The translations under genes were made by a program, and so were the position numbers. Positions 1 to 11,400 of a stretch of DNA of 64,000 nt are shown here, one piece after another. The stretch spans positions 1,984,001-2,048,000 of the forward strand of contig RQOL01000616.1 of assembly GCA_013076295.1 (NCBI GenBank), read 5' to 3'. This stretch comes from Sanderia malayensis. Its lineage: Eukaryota; Cnidaria; Scyphozoa; Semaeostomeae; Pelagiidae. The notes under the pieces are model-generated. The model saw only the letters and a program-made list of their open reading frames with translations, was not told the DNA's origin and searched no databases. Each line of letters begins with the position of its first letter. Within the stretch, counting starts at the first letter, position 1.

Positions 1-1565
1 TCATACGTTCTATTTTGCAAAGAAAAAACATGCCGCACACAGACACATGTTATTTTCGTTTGCCCTCGTAAACACATTGCCTGTTATCGCTTGACCATTA
101 AAGACATTCTTTTAACTAACTTTGTCAATATAATAATCTAGTTGTGTTAATATGCCATGATACAATAAACTACGAGCCTCTGATTCCACTATGGCCAGAG
201 CAAAGGCACCGAGCTAAAAGACATCAAAAGATTAGCTTAATAAATCCGTCCCTACTGCTACTAATCAATTCAGTTTGCAAATTTCCTCCTTGTAAACAAT
301 CTCTTTAGTTTGCATTATGCGAAAATTGATGAGCTAACTGTGGTATTTGCAAACACTGGATATTTCTCGTTCCCAAAAGGAAGGCATTAATTTGTACTTT
401 CCTTTGATTAGAATAATAATTCTTAGGCAGCTTTTCGAACCGTGTCATCAACATAGCAATAAACATTATGCCATAAAAGAAAATTCTTCAGATTTTCGGT
501 GGCCTGACGTGGGTAATCGTAACATGGTTACTATTCAAATTTTGTATTTCCGCTCCACAAATCAGCATACGAAGAAAGTAATAGATTTTTCGTTTTTAAT
601 AATTAATATCTGTTCAGGAAACCTTGGTCTAAAATTTTTAATATGGTACAAGATCGCATCAGTTGCTTTGTTGCTCTTTCATCTCCAAACATGCCGCTCA
701 ATTTTGCCGCGAAACCGCTGATATTCGTCACGAAACCGCTCCACTTTGCAGCAAAATAAAAGCAGCGAGCTGCCTAGAAAATTGCTCGCTTGAATCGCAC
801 TGACAAAATAACACACCAACTCTCTTCCGATGTGGTCTACTTGTAGATTCAAACGTTTACATCATTCTGATTTTGAACCAGCAAATCAAAACTTTGTCTG
901 CATACAGTCAAATCTGCATACTTCGAACTCGTGTAATTCGAACTCTATCTAATTCGAACGAAATTCTCCGTCCCTTCAAGGATCACTAAATTGAACCAAT
1001 TCTTATAAAACAAACCTCTATAATTCGAACTTCTTGTAATTGAAACATTTTCACGCTTCCCCAGGGTGTTCGAATTAGACAGAGGTGATTGTAATACAAA
1101 CAGGGTTTTTTAAATAAAAATGCAGAGATGTACAATAGAACCGGGTTGCTGGTTGCTGTGTTGAAGCAGTAATTCTCAGCTTTCAAATGCAAACTTCATG
1201 CTCAAAATAATATTTGTTTGCTTTTTCGTTATTTTCGTTTTATTATTTTAGTGTTCGTTCTCGATATCGTTGTTCATTCAATTAAAAATTTTAGAATTGC
1301 GCAGTTTTTTCTTCAGAAATGTACAAACATTGTTAGAGCTGCATTGTGTAGAGCTGGACGTTAAAAAATCTGTCATGCAACCCTGTTAGTCCCGTCTGAT
1401 GTCCAAGCTATCCACTGATAACTAGTACAAAACAAAAGGTCTGCAGGGGGTTCGTGCTACACTCATATGCTTCTGTATTACTACTCATATAATGGAGAAT
1501 GCTGTTATTATCCGTGACTAGTTTAAGCTCCTAATAATAGGGATGAATCAATTAAAAAAACAAAC
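1..1565. other. Stretch without a recognised gene, left edge
   Basis: Apart from the pogo-like MITE at 905-1091, I see no coding exon here. It is presumably the last intron of the ornithine carrier gene. The missing terminal exon was looked for on the minus strand (expected residues around FPAN and AYE) and not found. Confidence 0.5.
905..1091. mobile_element. Short non-autonomous DNA transposon (MITE), pogo/Tigger-like, copy 1
   Basis: A 187-bp element starting CAGTCAAATCTG and ending in the imperfect inverted form CAGAGGTGATTG. It is flanked by TA at 903-904 and 1092-1093, as expected for target-site duplication in the Tc1/mariner-pogo superfamily. The interior is rich in the motif TTCGAAC or AATTCGAA. 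A second copy lies at 41336-41502. No transposase is encoded. The class assignment rests on ends and TA flanks only. Confidence 0.7.
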
Positions 1566-3611
1566 CTTCGTTCTTGATAATTGTTTTCAAATAATGATAA
1601 AATCCATACGCTTTGCCAGTATCAACCTGCAAATCACAAATATAAATAATCATTGACTGATACCGATGCAAACAGCATTTTTCGTGTTAACTTAAAACAC
1701 ATGGCTCGGGAGGCGTAGGAACGTAAAAACAAGTGGAGAGGGAGGAGGACTACAATAAAAAAAGGGACATGTGACAGGTGTTTACTCTCAAGAGAGGTGA
1801 ACTTTATCCATAAAAAGGGCACGCTTCATGATTAGCAGAAAAGTTAAGAGGTATCGACTCCTCCGCCATTGGAATCACTCCTCTATGTTATGTGTCTTCT
1901 TCGACAAAGCCATTGCAATAAGGAGACAAATAGAGTAGAGAACTAAAATAGCAGTGGAAGCCAAGAGCTCACAAATCTGCGACAGTCTTATGAGATCATT
2001 TAATAAGATGATTAAGTAATGAATTGACGTAGTACCTGACTTCTGGACTTAATCACGTCAGCAGGGTATACAGTGGCCCACAGTGACATACCCCCCACTC
2101 CCCCAGCAACTACTGTTTTCCATAAACCTAAAAGTAAAAAATGGTAATTAGGTGTAGTAGATCCATAAGCCCCAATCTTTCATTTTCCCTGAAATGGGGG
2201 GCTCAGCTCACCTCAAGTTTTAGTAGAGAGCTTCAATAGGTATAGCATATTGAATTGAATGATGATGATAAGACCACATTAAATTGCATTTTTGAGAAAA
2301 ATATGCCACCTGGTGGGTCAGAGTGCAAAGTTGCAAGACAGACAGTGAAAGAGATGCACAAAGGGAACATCATAAATGGCTTTTTCAAAGAAAAAAGGAC
2401 TGGCAGTTTAAGACATTTCTGAAAATGGAGAAACATGCTCCAGGTGGGCTCCCACAAAGTTCTGAAACCCCTAGATCCCCCACAAAAGTCATCCTTTTGA
2501 GTCATACACTAGTTATTAAGTTTATTGCATACTCAGTGGTTCGTTGTGCCTGTCATTCACTGGTGATAGAATGTACTGCGTTGCTTCATAGCCACCAAAA
2601 AAGAAGAAATAACCAGGCATTTCCCTGGCTAGTGTCCCAGCAAAACCTCTGTAGAATCCTAGCATACCATCATTCCTCAGTATGTCCCTTATGACACGAG
2701 AGGGACCACTGAAAAGAAATTAACAACTGTTAAATACCAATGACAAAAAGAGACAGAAATCAATTTGCAGGTATTAGAGACATAGGAACCTAAAACATTC
2801 TAATGAACCAACAAGCCATGGGGATGGAAAACATGGGAGTTTGGAAATGCAAGGAAAATGACACATATAAAGCTCTGGAGAGCTGTCCTCTGTCATAATG
2901 GGCTAGTCACCATAATTTCTTGGGACTCAAAGCAATTTGAATCCATGTTTGTCCACTTGGTAGTACATACAGCTCAAGATTATGGCACTTCATGATCTGA
3001 ACCGTGGTGAACAATGGAACAATAGAACAGTATAGATTATGGTATTTCACAACTGTATACTGAACAATAGAACAAAGAGATTCTGGTACTTTACAACTTG
3101 CAACTGAGCTGAGCAAAAGAAAAAGAACAAAAGCACTGCAACAAAATCAAATGAAAAAATGTCCTTACACTTTCGTTTGAGTGGGCCCTAGCTCTTTAGC
3201 TGTTTGCAATCTACATTTAACCAACTCCAGCGGACACAAAACGAAAGACGAAAAGAATGATGCAAGCGATCCTGCGCATGCTTGGTGGAAAGCATTTAGC
3301 TTCTCCGCACTGTCAACCCCACATGCATACTGCACCACCTTCTTGCATTGACCATAGAAGAGAAACAGTACCGCATTTTCACCGATATTTGCAACCAACG
3401 CTGGCGTTGAACCAGCATAAAAACTCCTCACACCGTCTTTCTTCAACATATCCTTTACAGACTGGTAACTGTTCGCATAAAGATTAGGAGATACTTGCAT
3501 TTTCACTTTCACTGTATCAAAAGGTTGGCCCGCATAAACGCAAGCCACTCCCCCAATAGAACCAGCTGTTAGATCAACAATCATCTCTCTTCTAACGTTT
3601 TTCAAATCCAT
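1566..3611 (-). CDS. SLC25A15: Mitochondrial ornithine carrier (SLC25A15/ORNT type), 3' part outside window
   Basis: Predicted inner-membrane carrier exchanging ornithine for citrulline or protons, linking cytosol and matrix. Four exons on the minus strand join in phase: 3611-3169, 2708-2533, 2127-2036 and 1626-1566, all with GT-AG sites, giving 257 codons plus one base. All three mitochondrial carrier signatures (Px[DE]xx[KR]) are visible: PFDTVK and PLELVK in exon 1 and PADVIK in exon 3. The blocks [10 protein letters not shown] and AGGVGG followed by LWATVYP resemble vertebrate ORNT1 closely. Human ORNT1 is about 301 residues, so some 45 C-terminal residues (sixth membrane helix) are missing. 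I found no matching exon between positions 1 and 1565, so the last exon probably lies beyond the left edge. The start is the first ATG of the open exon and begins [10 protein letters not shown]. It is head-to-head with the first testin-like gene. The family call is firm; the substrate is inferred from similarity. Confidence 0.88.
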
Positions 3612-4292
3612 TTTATTATCTGGTGATGGTTGGCTTGCTGTATTATTCTGCGTTGTCTCGTTGTGGCCTTGCCTTAAGCCACAAAGGTAAAGTTATAACT
3701 GTCTCCTTTTACTGAAAAAACCCGCTTATTGTCTATAAAGTACATTTCTCTCCAATGCTAATGTCATAAAGCGTTCAGTGACTTATCTCGTGTTGTATTT
3801 GCTCAAGCATGATGGCGTAATAATGGGCAAGAAGACTTTCCAAAAGGTGGCATTTTCTTGTTGCATCATCATATTTGCTTCTTGTTGTTTCCATTCACGT
3901 GGAGGGGCTTATCTAAAGTGGGTAATACATGCGCTTGCGTGCAGAAAAATATGAATCATCACAGCATGCACCAGAATCATGTTGCTATCAATCAAAATCA
4001 TGTTGTGAAAGTAGGCGTTTCCGCTTCCACTGAAATATATTGTTTTGTTATTTCAGCAGTCATAACAATACATTTTGGTAATTCCCTTAATTGCAAAAAA
4101 GAGAAGAACAATTAATTTGAATCCATCAAGGGGCCTATATTTTTATTCTAGTAGTAGCATATTTCTTACAGGCCTCATTTCTAGTTTGTTTTTTTCCGTT
4201 CTTTTGTCAGAAGATTATTATTTGTTGTTGGTTCAACTGAATAAATTCATAACAACGACATTTGTTTGCAAACGAAGGCCTTTATCAAAGCT
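3612..4292. promoter_or_regulatory. Head-to-head intergenic region, probable shared promoter
   Basis: About 680 bp separate the start codon of the ornithine carrier (minus) from that of TesA (plus), so both promoters must lie here or overlap it unless upstream non-coding exons exist. A TATA-like string (TCTATAAAG) occurs near 3733. No initiator or transcription-factor site is claimed. The regulatory role follows from gene orientation alone. Confidence 0.45.
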
Positions 4293-7200
4293 ATGGAAGT
4301 CGAAGAAACAACGACAGACAGTGAAGTAAGTGTCAGACATGACATTAGGCCAAAACAATAAGATCTTGCAGGCAGACAAGACTTGAAAATGCTAGAGATG
4401 TTAGGCTGCGTTTATTATCCATGCCATCGAAGGAAGTTTAACGATTTTGAATGGCTCCGGCATTTGTTTTATATCATCTTATCTGGGGCCCACATAATAT
4501 TTATTTTGTAAAATATTAAAATCTCTCCATATTTTTTAAACGAAACAAAACAGCAAAGACCAGACCAGCGTCAGACGTATTCGATATCGATTGAGCGAGC
4601 CTGCGGAGTTAACCTATTGACCAATGCGAAGGAACACCTTTGCGTGGGAACACCTTTGCGCGTGAATACTGTTGCATGCATTCCAGTGCGGTCCAAACTT
4701 ATGAACATATCATTTACATTTCAGCCAAATGTTCCATTCCTCGCACAACTTATTTCCGGCACATACGAAGAACAGAAAAGGGTAAGAATACTTCAACCCT
4801 CCTCCACATGTAATATTATTTCGTATTTTAGACATTTTCTGAAGCAATTAAATCATTAAATAATCGCAGGAACGAGGCAATATTGTCGTATTTGTTAATG
4901 TCAATGTTTTTCTTCGTGTAGAAACAAAGCTTGGCGCACGAAAAAGGCGAAGGTGCGCCATGCACAAAATGCGGACCAGAATGCAGTGGATTTGAGTTAC
5001 ATTTCTGGAGGTACATTGAAATAAACTCCAGTCCAGCACTAAAAGTTTCTTGATTTGGCATGACAATTTTGGCGTCTTAGTACTAATAACATTTCTCAAT
5101 CGCTTTCTTCCTAATCGGATCTAAAATTATTTATTGTTCCAAGTTTTTATAACGTATACAAGGCATAATATCTGCGTTTGTTTCATTCTGTCGTTTGATT
5201 GGTTCCCATACAGCCTACATAACGCCCTTACCTTTCACAGGAAAGTTTGCAAGAACTGTAGCTGCAAACCTCAAGACCACGAAATCAATGTTAAACGAAG
5301 AGTGCATAGTTTAATCATAAGCAACTTGTTCCAGGCCAAGGATGGCACAAGCACACTGAATGAGCCAGAAGAAGATGATGAAGACAATGGGACCAATATT
5401 GATAATGCTGAAGTTTTTAGAGAACCCTCTTCATCTAACGAGAACAGACAAATGGCTGTGGTATGATGCTGTGTTTTCAAATACAATGGAATCTTTACCA
5501 AACCCTCATACTGTATTTCGCCCCCTGGACAAACCATATTTTGAAATAAATGCCCCCTTTGAATGCCCCCCTTCGAATAGGCCCCCCCTTTCAAGTACTG
5601 AGTTGAAATTGTGTTATTTTTCTTGACGATTTTTCGACATTGCTTTGTGAAAGATTACGAACAATGTTTAATTTCAAAAATGTTTTTCCATTCTATGAAG
5701 CTGCAATAAGCGCCCTTTTTTTGAATAAGCGCCCTCTAAAAACTGCTGGAGTTAATAAGCGCCCATTAATAAAACTCCTAATCGATAAAATACGGCATGA
5801 CGGACTTCGTGAACAAAACATCTTGTTCCTTGTTGCAATGCTACACTTTGCACAATTTCTTTGTTTGATGTACTGCTTGTATAAAAGTTTTGGTCCCTTC
5901 TTCAAGGTTTTTTAAATCTCGATTTAGGTCTGAAAAAATCTTAATTAACCATCATATAAAATGTATGATCATATGAATTACTCTTTTCGGTGTATAGGAG
6001 GTACCGAAGATAGAAGTATCGGAAATAGAGGAGCCAAAACAGATCCCTGCGCCACCCCCGAGGAAAGAATCTTACCGCGAGATGCAGAAATACAGGGAGC
6101 GGTTGAATCAGTTGCCACCGCAGGATTTCGATCCAAAATACTGTAACACGTTGAACAGGAGAGAGAGACAAGCAATGAATAAACTCGCCGACATTAAACG
6201 CCAAGCTGCTGGTAAAAATATTCCAACAGATTTCTATTCTATCCTCCTCTCTATTCATTAATACTGTTGTTGTTTAGCTAATGGTCACTTTAGAGCTGCA
6301 TGCAGCATTGTCTCAATGGGAGAGCCTCGTTTTCGTTTACGTGACGTCATATATTTCGCACACATATCGTGCAAGTGTGGATTGAGCGAAGTTCGACTCT
6401 ATTTCTTCCAGGAAGAGGCATATTGGTGGAGTACGATGGCAAGGGGGGCTTGTCGTGCGAAGGTTGCAAATCACCCTTGAAAATAGGAGAAAAAGCCGTG
6501 TTTGCTGTAATCAACCAAACACAAAAACAATGGCACCCAAGCTGCTTCAAATGCTTTTCTTGCAACCAGCCGATTGCAGATTTCGTCTATTTCGCGTACG
6601 AAGATAACATCTATTGTGGCAGACATTTTGGCGAAAAGTATCGCCCAAGATGTGGTGCTTGCGATGAGGTTTGCAATCCAGTTCTATTTCGGTTTTGTTT
6701 AGATATTTGAATAGTGTTGAATAAAGCCCATATTGTATTTTGACAATACTATATAAGAATATCTCTCAAGACGACGTTGTCTGGGGGAGGGGGTAGGGGA
6801 GGGGGGATGAAGGATACGTGCAAACCTTGCAAAATTTGCAAGTGTCCCAGGAAGATTATCCCCCATTGTAGTTACCAAGATTTCGTATTTGCCAACTTCT
6901 CCTGCGCATTCCCTGAACTTCTTGTCATTGGGCTTGGCATTGCTTCTAGGTATAGTATTGTCCATGCCTAAGCGCATGTATGCGTTCTGTATGAAATCAA
7001 GAGCTTTGATCTTTCTTGTTATCCAGTTAATCTATGCTGACAAGTTTACCGAGGCTGAGGGCAAAAAATGGCATCGCCAGCACTTTGTCTGCTTCATGTG
7101 CGACAAAGACCTGGCCGAGACACAGTATGTATCGCACAAGAGCCAGCCTCATTGCATCCTGTGTTACCACATGAAAGTGGCCAACAAGTGCAGGTCCTGT

Positions 7201-7368
7201 CTCCTGCCAATTGAGGTCGGCGAAGAGCGCATCACACATGAAACCATGCATTGGCATGCCAGCAGCCAGTGCTTCTTCTGTCACGGATGCAGCAGAAATC
7301 TTGTTGATGAGGCATTTTTGCTCAATGACTACAAGACATACTGCTCTTCAAAGTGCATCAAACGCTAG
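4293..7368 (+). CDS. TesA: testin-like PET-LIM protein, 384 residues
   Basis: Six exons join in frame: 4293-4325, 4922-5010, 5241-5460, 5998-6211, 6412-6668 and 7027-7368 (stop TAG). The first exon is a short start exon ([11 protein letters not shown]). The PET part opens with [19 protein letters not shown] and later has a diverged form of the conserved QLPAHD block ([10 protein letters not shown]). Three LIM domains follow: LIM1 in exon 5 (CEGC, HPSCFKC, YCGRH, CGACDE), LIM2 and LIM3 in exon 6 ([10 protein letters not shown] to CYHMK, then CRSC to CIKR). Human testin, about 421 residues with the same architecture, works at focal adhesions and actin structures; a similar role is inferred. TesA is the most diverged of the three paralogues: its PET linker lacks the LPKEK block, and the intron before LIM1 is phase 1 rather than phase 0. 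Intron 5 holds a G-quadruplex motif. Confidence 0.87.
5480..5800. repeat. Dispersed C-run repeat (GCCCCC / AATAAGCGCCC motifs)
   Basis: Inside TesA intron 3, short motifs such as AATAAGCGCCC and ATGCCCCC recur at irregular spacing. Similar G/C-run motifs (GGGGGCTTA) appear near 2195, 24790, 26170 and 28350 and as a tandem array at 26950-27170, suggesting a dispersed family. Its borders could not be defined by eye. Confidence 0.45.
6783..6806 (+). other. G-quadruplex-forming motif in TesA intron 5
   Basis: Four G runs (5, 5, 4 and 6 G) separated by loops of 1, 2 and 1 bases, on the coding strand about 115 bp after the exon 5 donor. This exceeds the usual G3+N1-7 rule and should fold readily in DNA and in the pre-mRNA. 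Confidence 0.8.
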
Positions 7369-8491
7369 ATGACAACACCTTACTAATAATCCAACCACGA
7401 TAAATCATGAATTAAACATTTTATAACACACGTTATTATTATAAGCAAACACAAATGCACATCAACGACTTATAAACTGCATATATTTTGTAACTTACAC
7501 GCGTAATGCTTATTAAAATCGTATTAAAATTAATTTGTTATTTTTTATAGCTTTGAAATTTTATACGGATCTGGAATTTTGTCTCATTTTTCATCGTGGG
7601 GGGGGGCTCCACATGACGAGGCCACCATTATAATCACTAATCACTGCTTACACGGCGATTACATTCACAATCACGTGACACTTGGCGTAGCCTCGTTCGA
7701 AAGCCCGATGACAAGTATCCTCCTCATGAAACATAAGGATGAAAAATATTCCTTAACGAGAAGAAAGTCATGTAATTTGTGTAGTCAAGGATATTAAACA
7801 TGCTTAATTGCACGAAGAGCTTTTGTTTTGAAATTTCATTGCTGCCTGAAAGAAGTGCGTGGCATTAAAAAGGATTGTACCATTTCCTAATTTGCGATGA
7901 ATTATAAACGAAAATGCCAGCTTAATGACCAATTGGGCAAGCGTAACAGCATTTCATTTATCTTTCACAGAAACATTTTCCGACAGTGTGTTGGGTGGTT
8001 GGTTGAAACATCAGAATTTCATGACAACACGTCCTGAAACCAGCACAATATTTCAACTGCCTCAGAGGGTAATAATTCCCCTTACCGATAATTTGCACAG
8101 AACCACCCTTCCCCGAACACCGAGCTCATAACAAAACAAAACGCAAAAGATGGCAAAAGAGGTTATTTTGCTCCTCAAACAACCACATACATACATGTGA
8201 AGCCTTTCGCTTTATTTACATCCACCAAACGGTTGTCGCAAGTTTGGAAAAAATGGCCTTTATCTAAAAAGGGTGCGGCCGGGGAACATTTGGGTTTCCT
8301 TTCGCTGAACGCCACACAATGACGACACACCACGCCAAAATGAGGTAATGTGGACTTCCTTGTGTGTGTGTGGTGAACATTCACATTAGCAATTGGCAGA
8401 CATAAGTTCGTCTTCACGACGAGAAGAACCAACCAAGACATCAGCAAAAGCCAAAAAAGAAGGGAAGGGAGGGCAATGTTTTGTTGATGCT
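7369..8491. other. Intergenic, TesA to TesB
   Basis: Contains the TesA 3' flank and TesB upstream region. A run of nine G lies near 7597. No further coding exon was seen. An open frame crossing 8393-8620 depends on a TTG start and only contains the short TesB start exon. Confidence 0.4.
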
Positions 8492-11400
8492 ATGAGTGAA
8501 AAAGAAAATGACTCACAGGTTTGTGTTTTCATCCAATTGCTATATTTTCATTTTATTAAATGGTTCTCTGACCATTATGACTATGGATTGAGGAACCGCG
8601 AAGGGTTGTATTATTTTTGACTAATTTTTACTTTCTTGCTTCCTGAAAACTCTCCCAAATAAAACCTATACAAAGACCTGTTAAAATATCGTGTTATTTT
8701 GACAATTTTCAACTCGGTTTCTATAGTATATTATTTTAATCAAAGATTTATATTCGTTCTTCCTGGTCCAGCGACAAAGTCAATAAGCTTTGGTGAATTT
8801 TTGGGGACATTTATTTTTCTTCTTGTAATTGTTGGAATGTTTTATTGAAATATCTTAACCTCGAGGCCAAAATAAAGAGTCAAACCTTGGAGACAAAACG
8901 TCCATTTACTTAATCGTATTTCCGAGATCGTAAACCATTGCGCTGTGACCCATCCCTAAATTCGGTACAAGTGACAGTTTTTCCTCGATTCAGTATGTAA
9001 ACAATTCACTGTGGCGTCTCGGAGAAGATATATCCGAAGTTGACGATATCAGTGGTGAAATAAAGAGAATCGATATTTTTACTTACTTGTCGTTACTTTT
9101 TGATTTGCTGTAAACACCACAATCCATTGTTTTTCACTCTTTGACTTCATTTCATTTCCTTTTACTCTCTCTGGCGTGTTGTTGAAACTTGAAAGTCTAC
9201 AATAGCCATATCCAACTCTGTTTTACTTATCCATAATGATTCTTCCAATATATGCATGACCTGTGGGAAACAGATACAAGCCCTCCTTAATGGCAAAGCA
9301 CTATTTAATTGCCGACGTTAACAACCAAACTGGGAGAGGGTTGGTATCAATTCTTTGTTTGCATAACATAACTACGGTGTGTCAGTTACTACCGTAGGCC
9401 ATAGGACTTTTTGAAATGTTGAATGAATGAAGAAATGATGATGATGATGATGATGATGAACAGCTCAAGAAAATCAAGACAAAAATAAACATAAGCAAAA
9501 ATAAACATAAGCCATGAATAATCAAATTGATTATAATAACATGTTTTCTTTTTTTGAAGAGGGCTTTAGCCCACGAGAAAGGCTCTGGTGCACCGTGCCA
9601 GAAATGTGGTCCAAAATGCGAGGGACTCGATCTGCATTTTTGGAGGCAAGTTCAAATTCACAATTAGACTTCTTGAAAATAACTTTGCTGTTTTGCAGCT
9701 CACCCAGCCGAGACCATCGTGGTCATTTAATGTTCAAACGTGTTATCATTCTAGAAAGACCTGCAAGAATTGCAAATGCAAGGAAGAGGATCACCAGGTC
9801 AGTGTTCAGAAACTAGACATCCAAAGATCGATTTTGGAAAGCATCTTTCCCAGTCCCACCGAAGACAAAGTTGCTGTTGTTATCCTCAGCAATGACGAAT
9901 CGACGAAGAAAGATAGGCCAGAAAGTAACTTCACAAAGACTAAGGTTTCTGAAAAAGAAGCAACAAAAGACGTTGCTCCACTTGGACATGAAAAACAATT
10001 GCCCAAAACTGCCGAAGCTGACGTAATTGATGATGACGATTTCCCAGCACCACCACCACCACCACCTAAACTATATGTTCCAGCCCCCGAGAACGTGAGT
10101 CGCAAGCAATGTTTCATAAAGACGCATTCAAGATCTAAAACATTGATCTAAGGCATTCCCCTTCCTGGAAGAGAATCATTTTATCAACGCATTATTTGCG
10201 AGCGAAAATCTTCACGACGCAAATGATTGTCTTCTCTTCATTGTAGCTTGGGGTTCGCGAGGCATCAACGGGTGAAAATGGTGTGGAGTATTCTTTATCT
10301 CAGGCGTTATTAGACCTCGAGTCGGTGAGTTGTTATTTCATATTCTCGTATTGAGTAAAAGCCCGTATATAGGAACCAATGGATTAAAGCGCCTCGGGGC
10401 TGGTATCTCTGCTAAAAACAATAGAATAAACAAAGTAGTTTATTGTGGTTGAACAATAGGCTGGAAACAAAGTTTGCAGATTTTTGTACGCGGGTTTTTA
10501 GTACTGCACTTGTGTCGGGAAATTTTAGATATCTCAATCATTGATCTTCTGTATCATGTCTCGATACACCATAGTATGCTGCTTTTTAGGTAACAGAGCA
10601 AGTGGACGATAGAATGAAGGCCAACAAAAAAGAAAAAGAGCAACAACAGCAACAGCAGCAACAAAAACCACAACAACAGCAACCACAACAGCAACAACAC
10701 CAGCAAAGACATCGACAAGAGCAACAACAGCAGCAACAACAGCAGTTGCAACAACAACAGCAACAGCAACAGCAACAACAACAGCAACTACAACATCAAC
10801 AACATCAGCAACAGCAACAACAGCAACAACAGGAACATTTGCAAAGGCAACAAGAGCAAGAGTTGGAGCAAGCACACTTGAAGCTACAACATTTACAGAA
10901 GCAACATGAGCAGCAACAACAAATGTTAAAGCAACAACAACAACAGCTGGAGCAAAAGCAAAAAGAGCTGGAAAGGAAGCAACAACAGCAAGAAGAAAAG
11001 GAGCGGGAGTTAGAACAGCTGCAACGCAAAGAAGAACAGTTGCAACGACAACAACCCCAACAGAAAGAACCGGAACAGTTGCAAGAGCATCAGAAAATGT
11101 TGATTCAGCAACTTCCAGCGCATGACTTTGACCAGAGTCATTGCAACGAATTGACAGACGAAGAAAAGGAAAGAATGAAAGAATTCAGCAAAAAACGAAG
11201 CGAAGAAGCATCAGGCAAGGGCGCTGTGCAGGAGACAAGTCTGTTCATAGCTGAAGAGATTGAGGTATATCTCTTGCGGACTCAAAATACCCCTTGCTTA
11301 TTACTACGCCAAATTTCCCCCCGCTTAGGCATGCATCACTCCAATCATACTCCCTCGTATGATGTCCCCATTCAAATGAGTATCTATTTGCGATTCTTCA

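Noticed and set aside
8393..8620. Longer first exon for TesB starting at 8393
   Set aside because: That start is TTG. The first ATG in frame, at 8492, gives a short start exon like the paralogues.
9514..9816. Separate 100-codon protein at the TesB PET exons
   Set aside because: It reads a different frame through TesB exon 2, intron 2 and exon 3.
10534..10875. Minus-strand frames rich in A/V or L opposite the Q-rich tract
   Set aside because: They arise from translating the CAA/CAG repeat in reverse and would be low-complexity hydrophobic nonsense.
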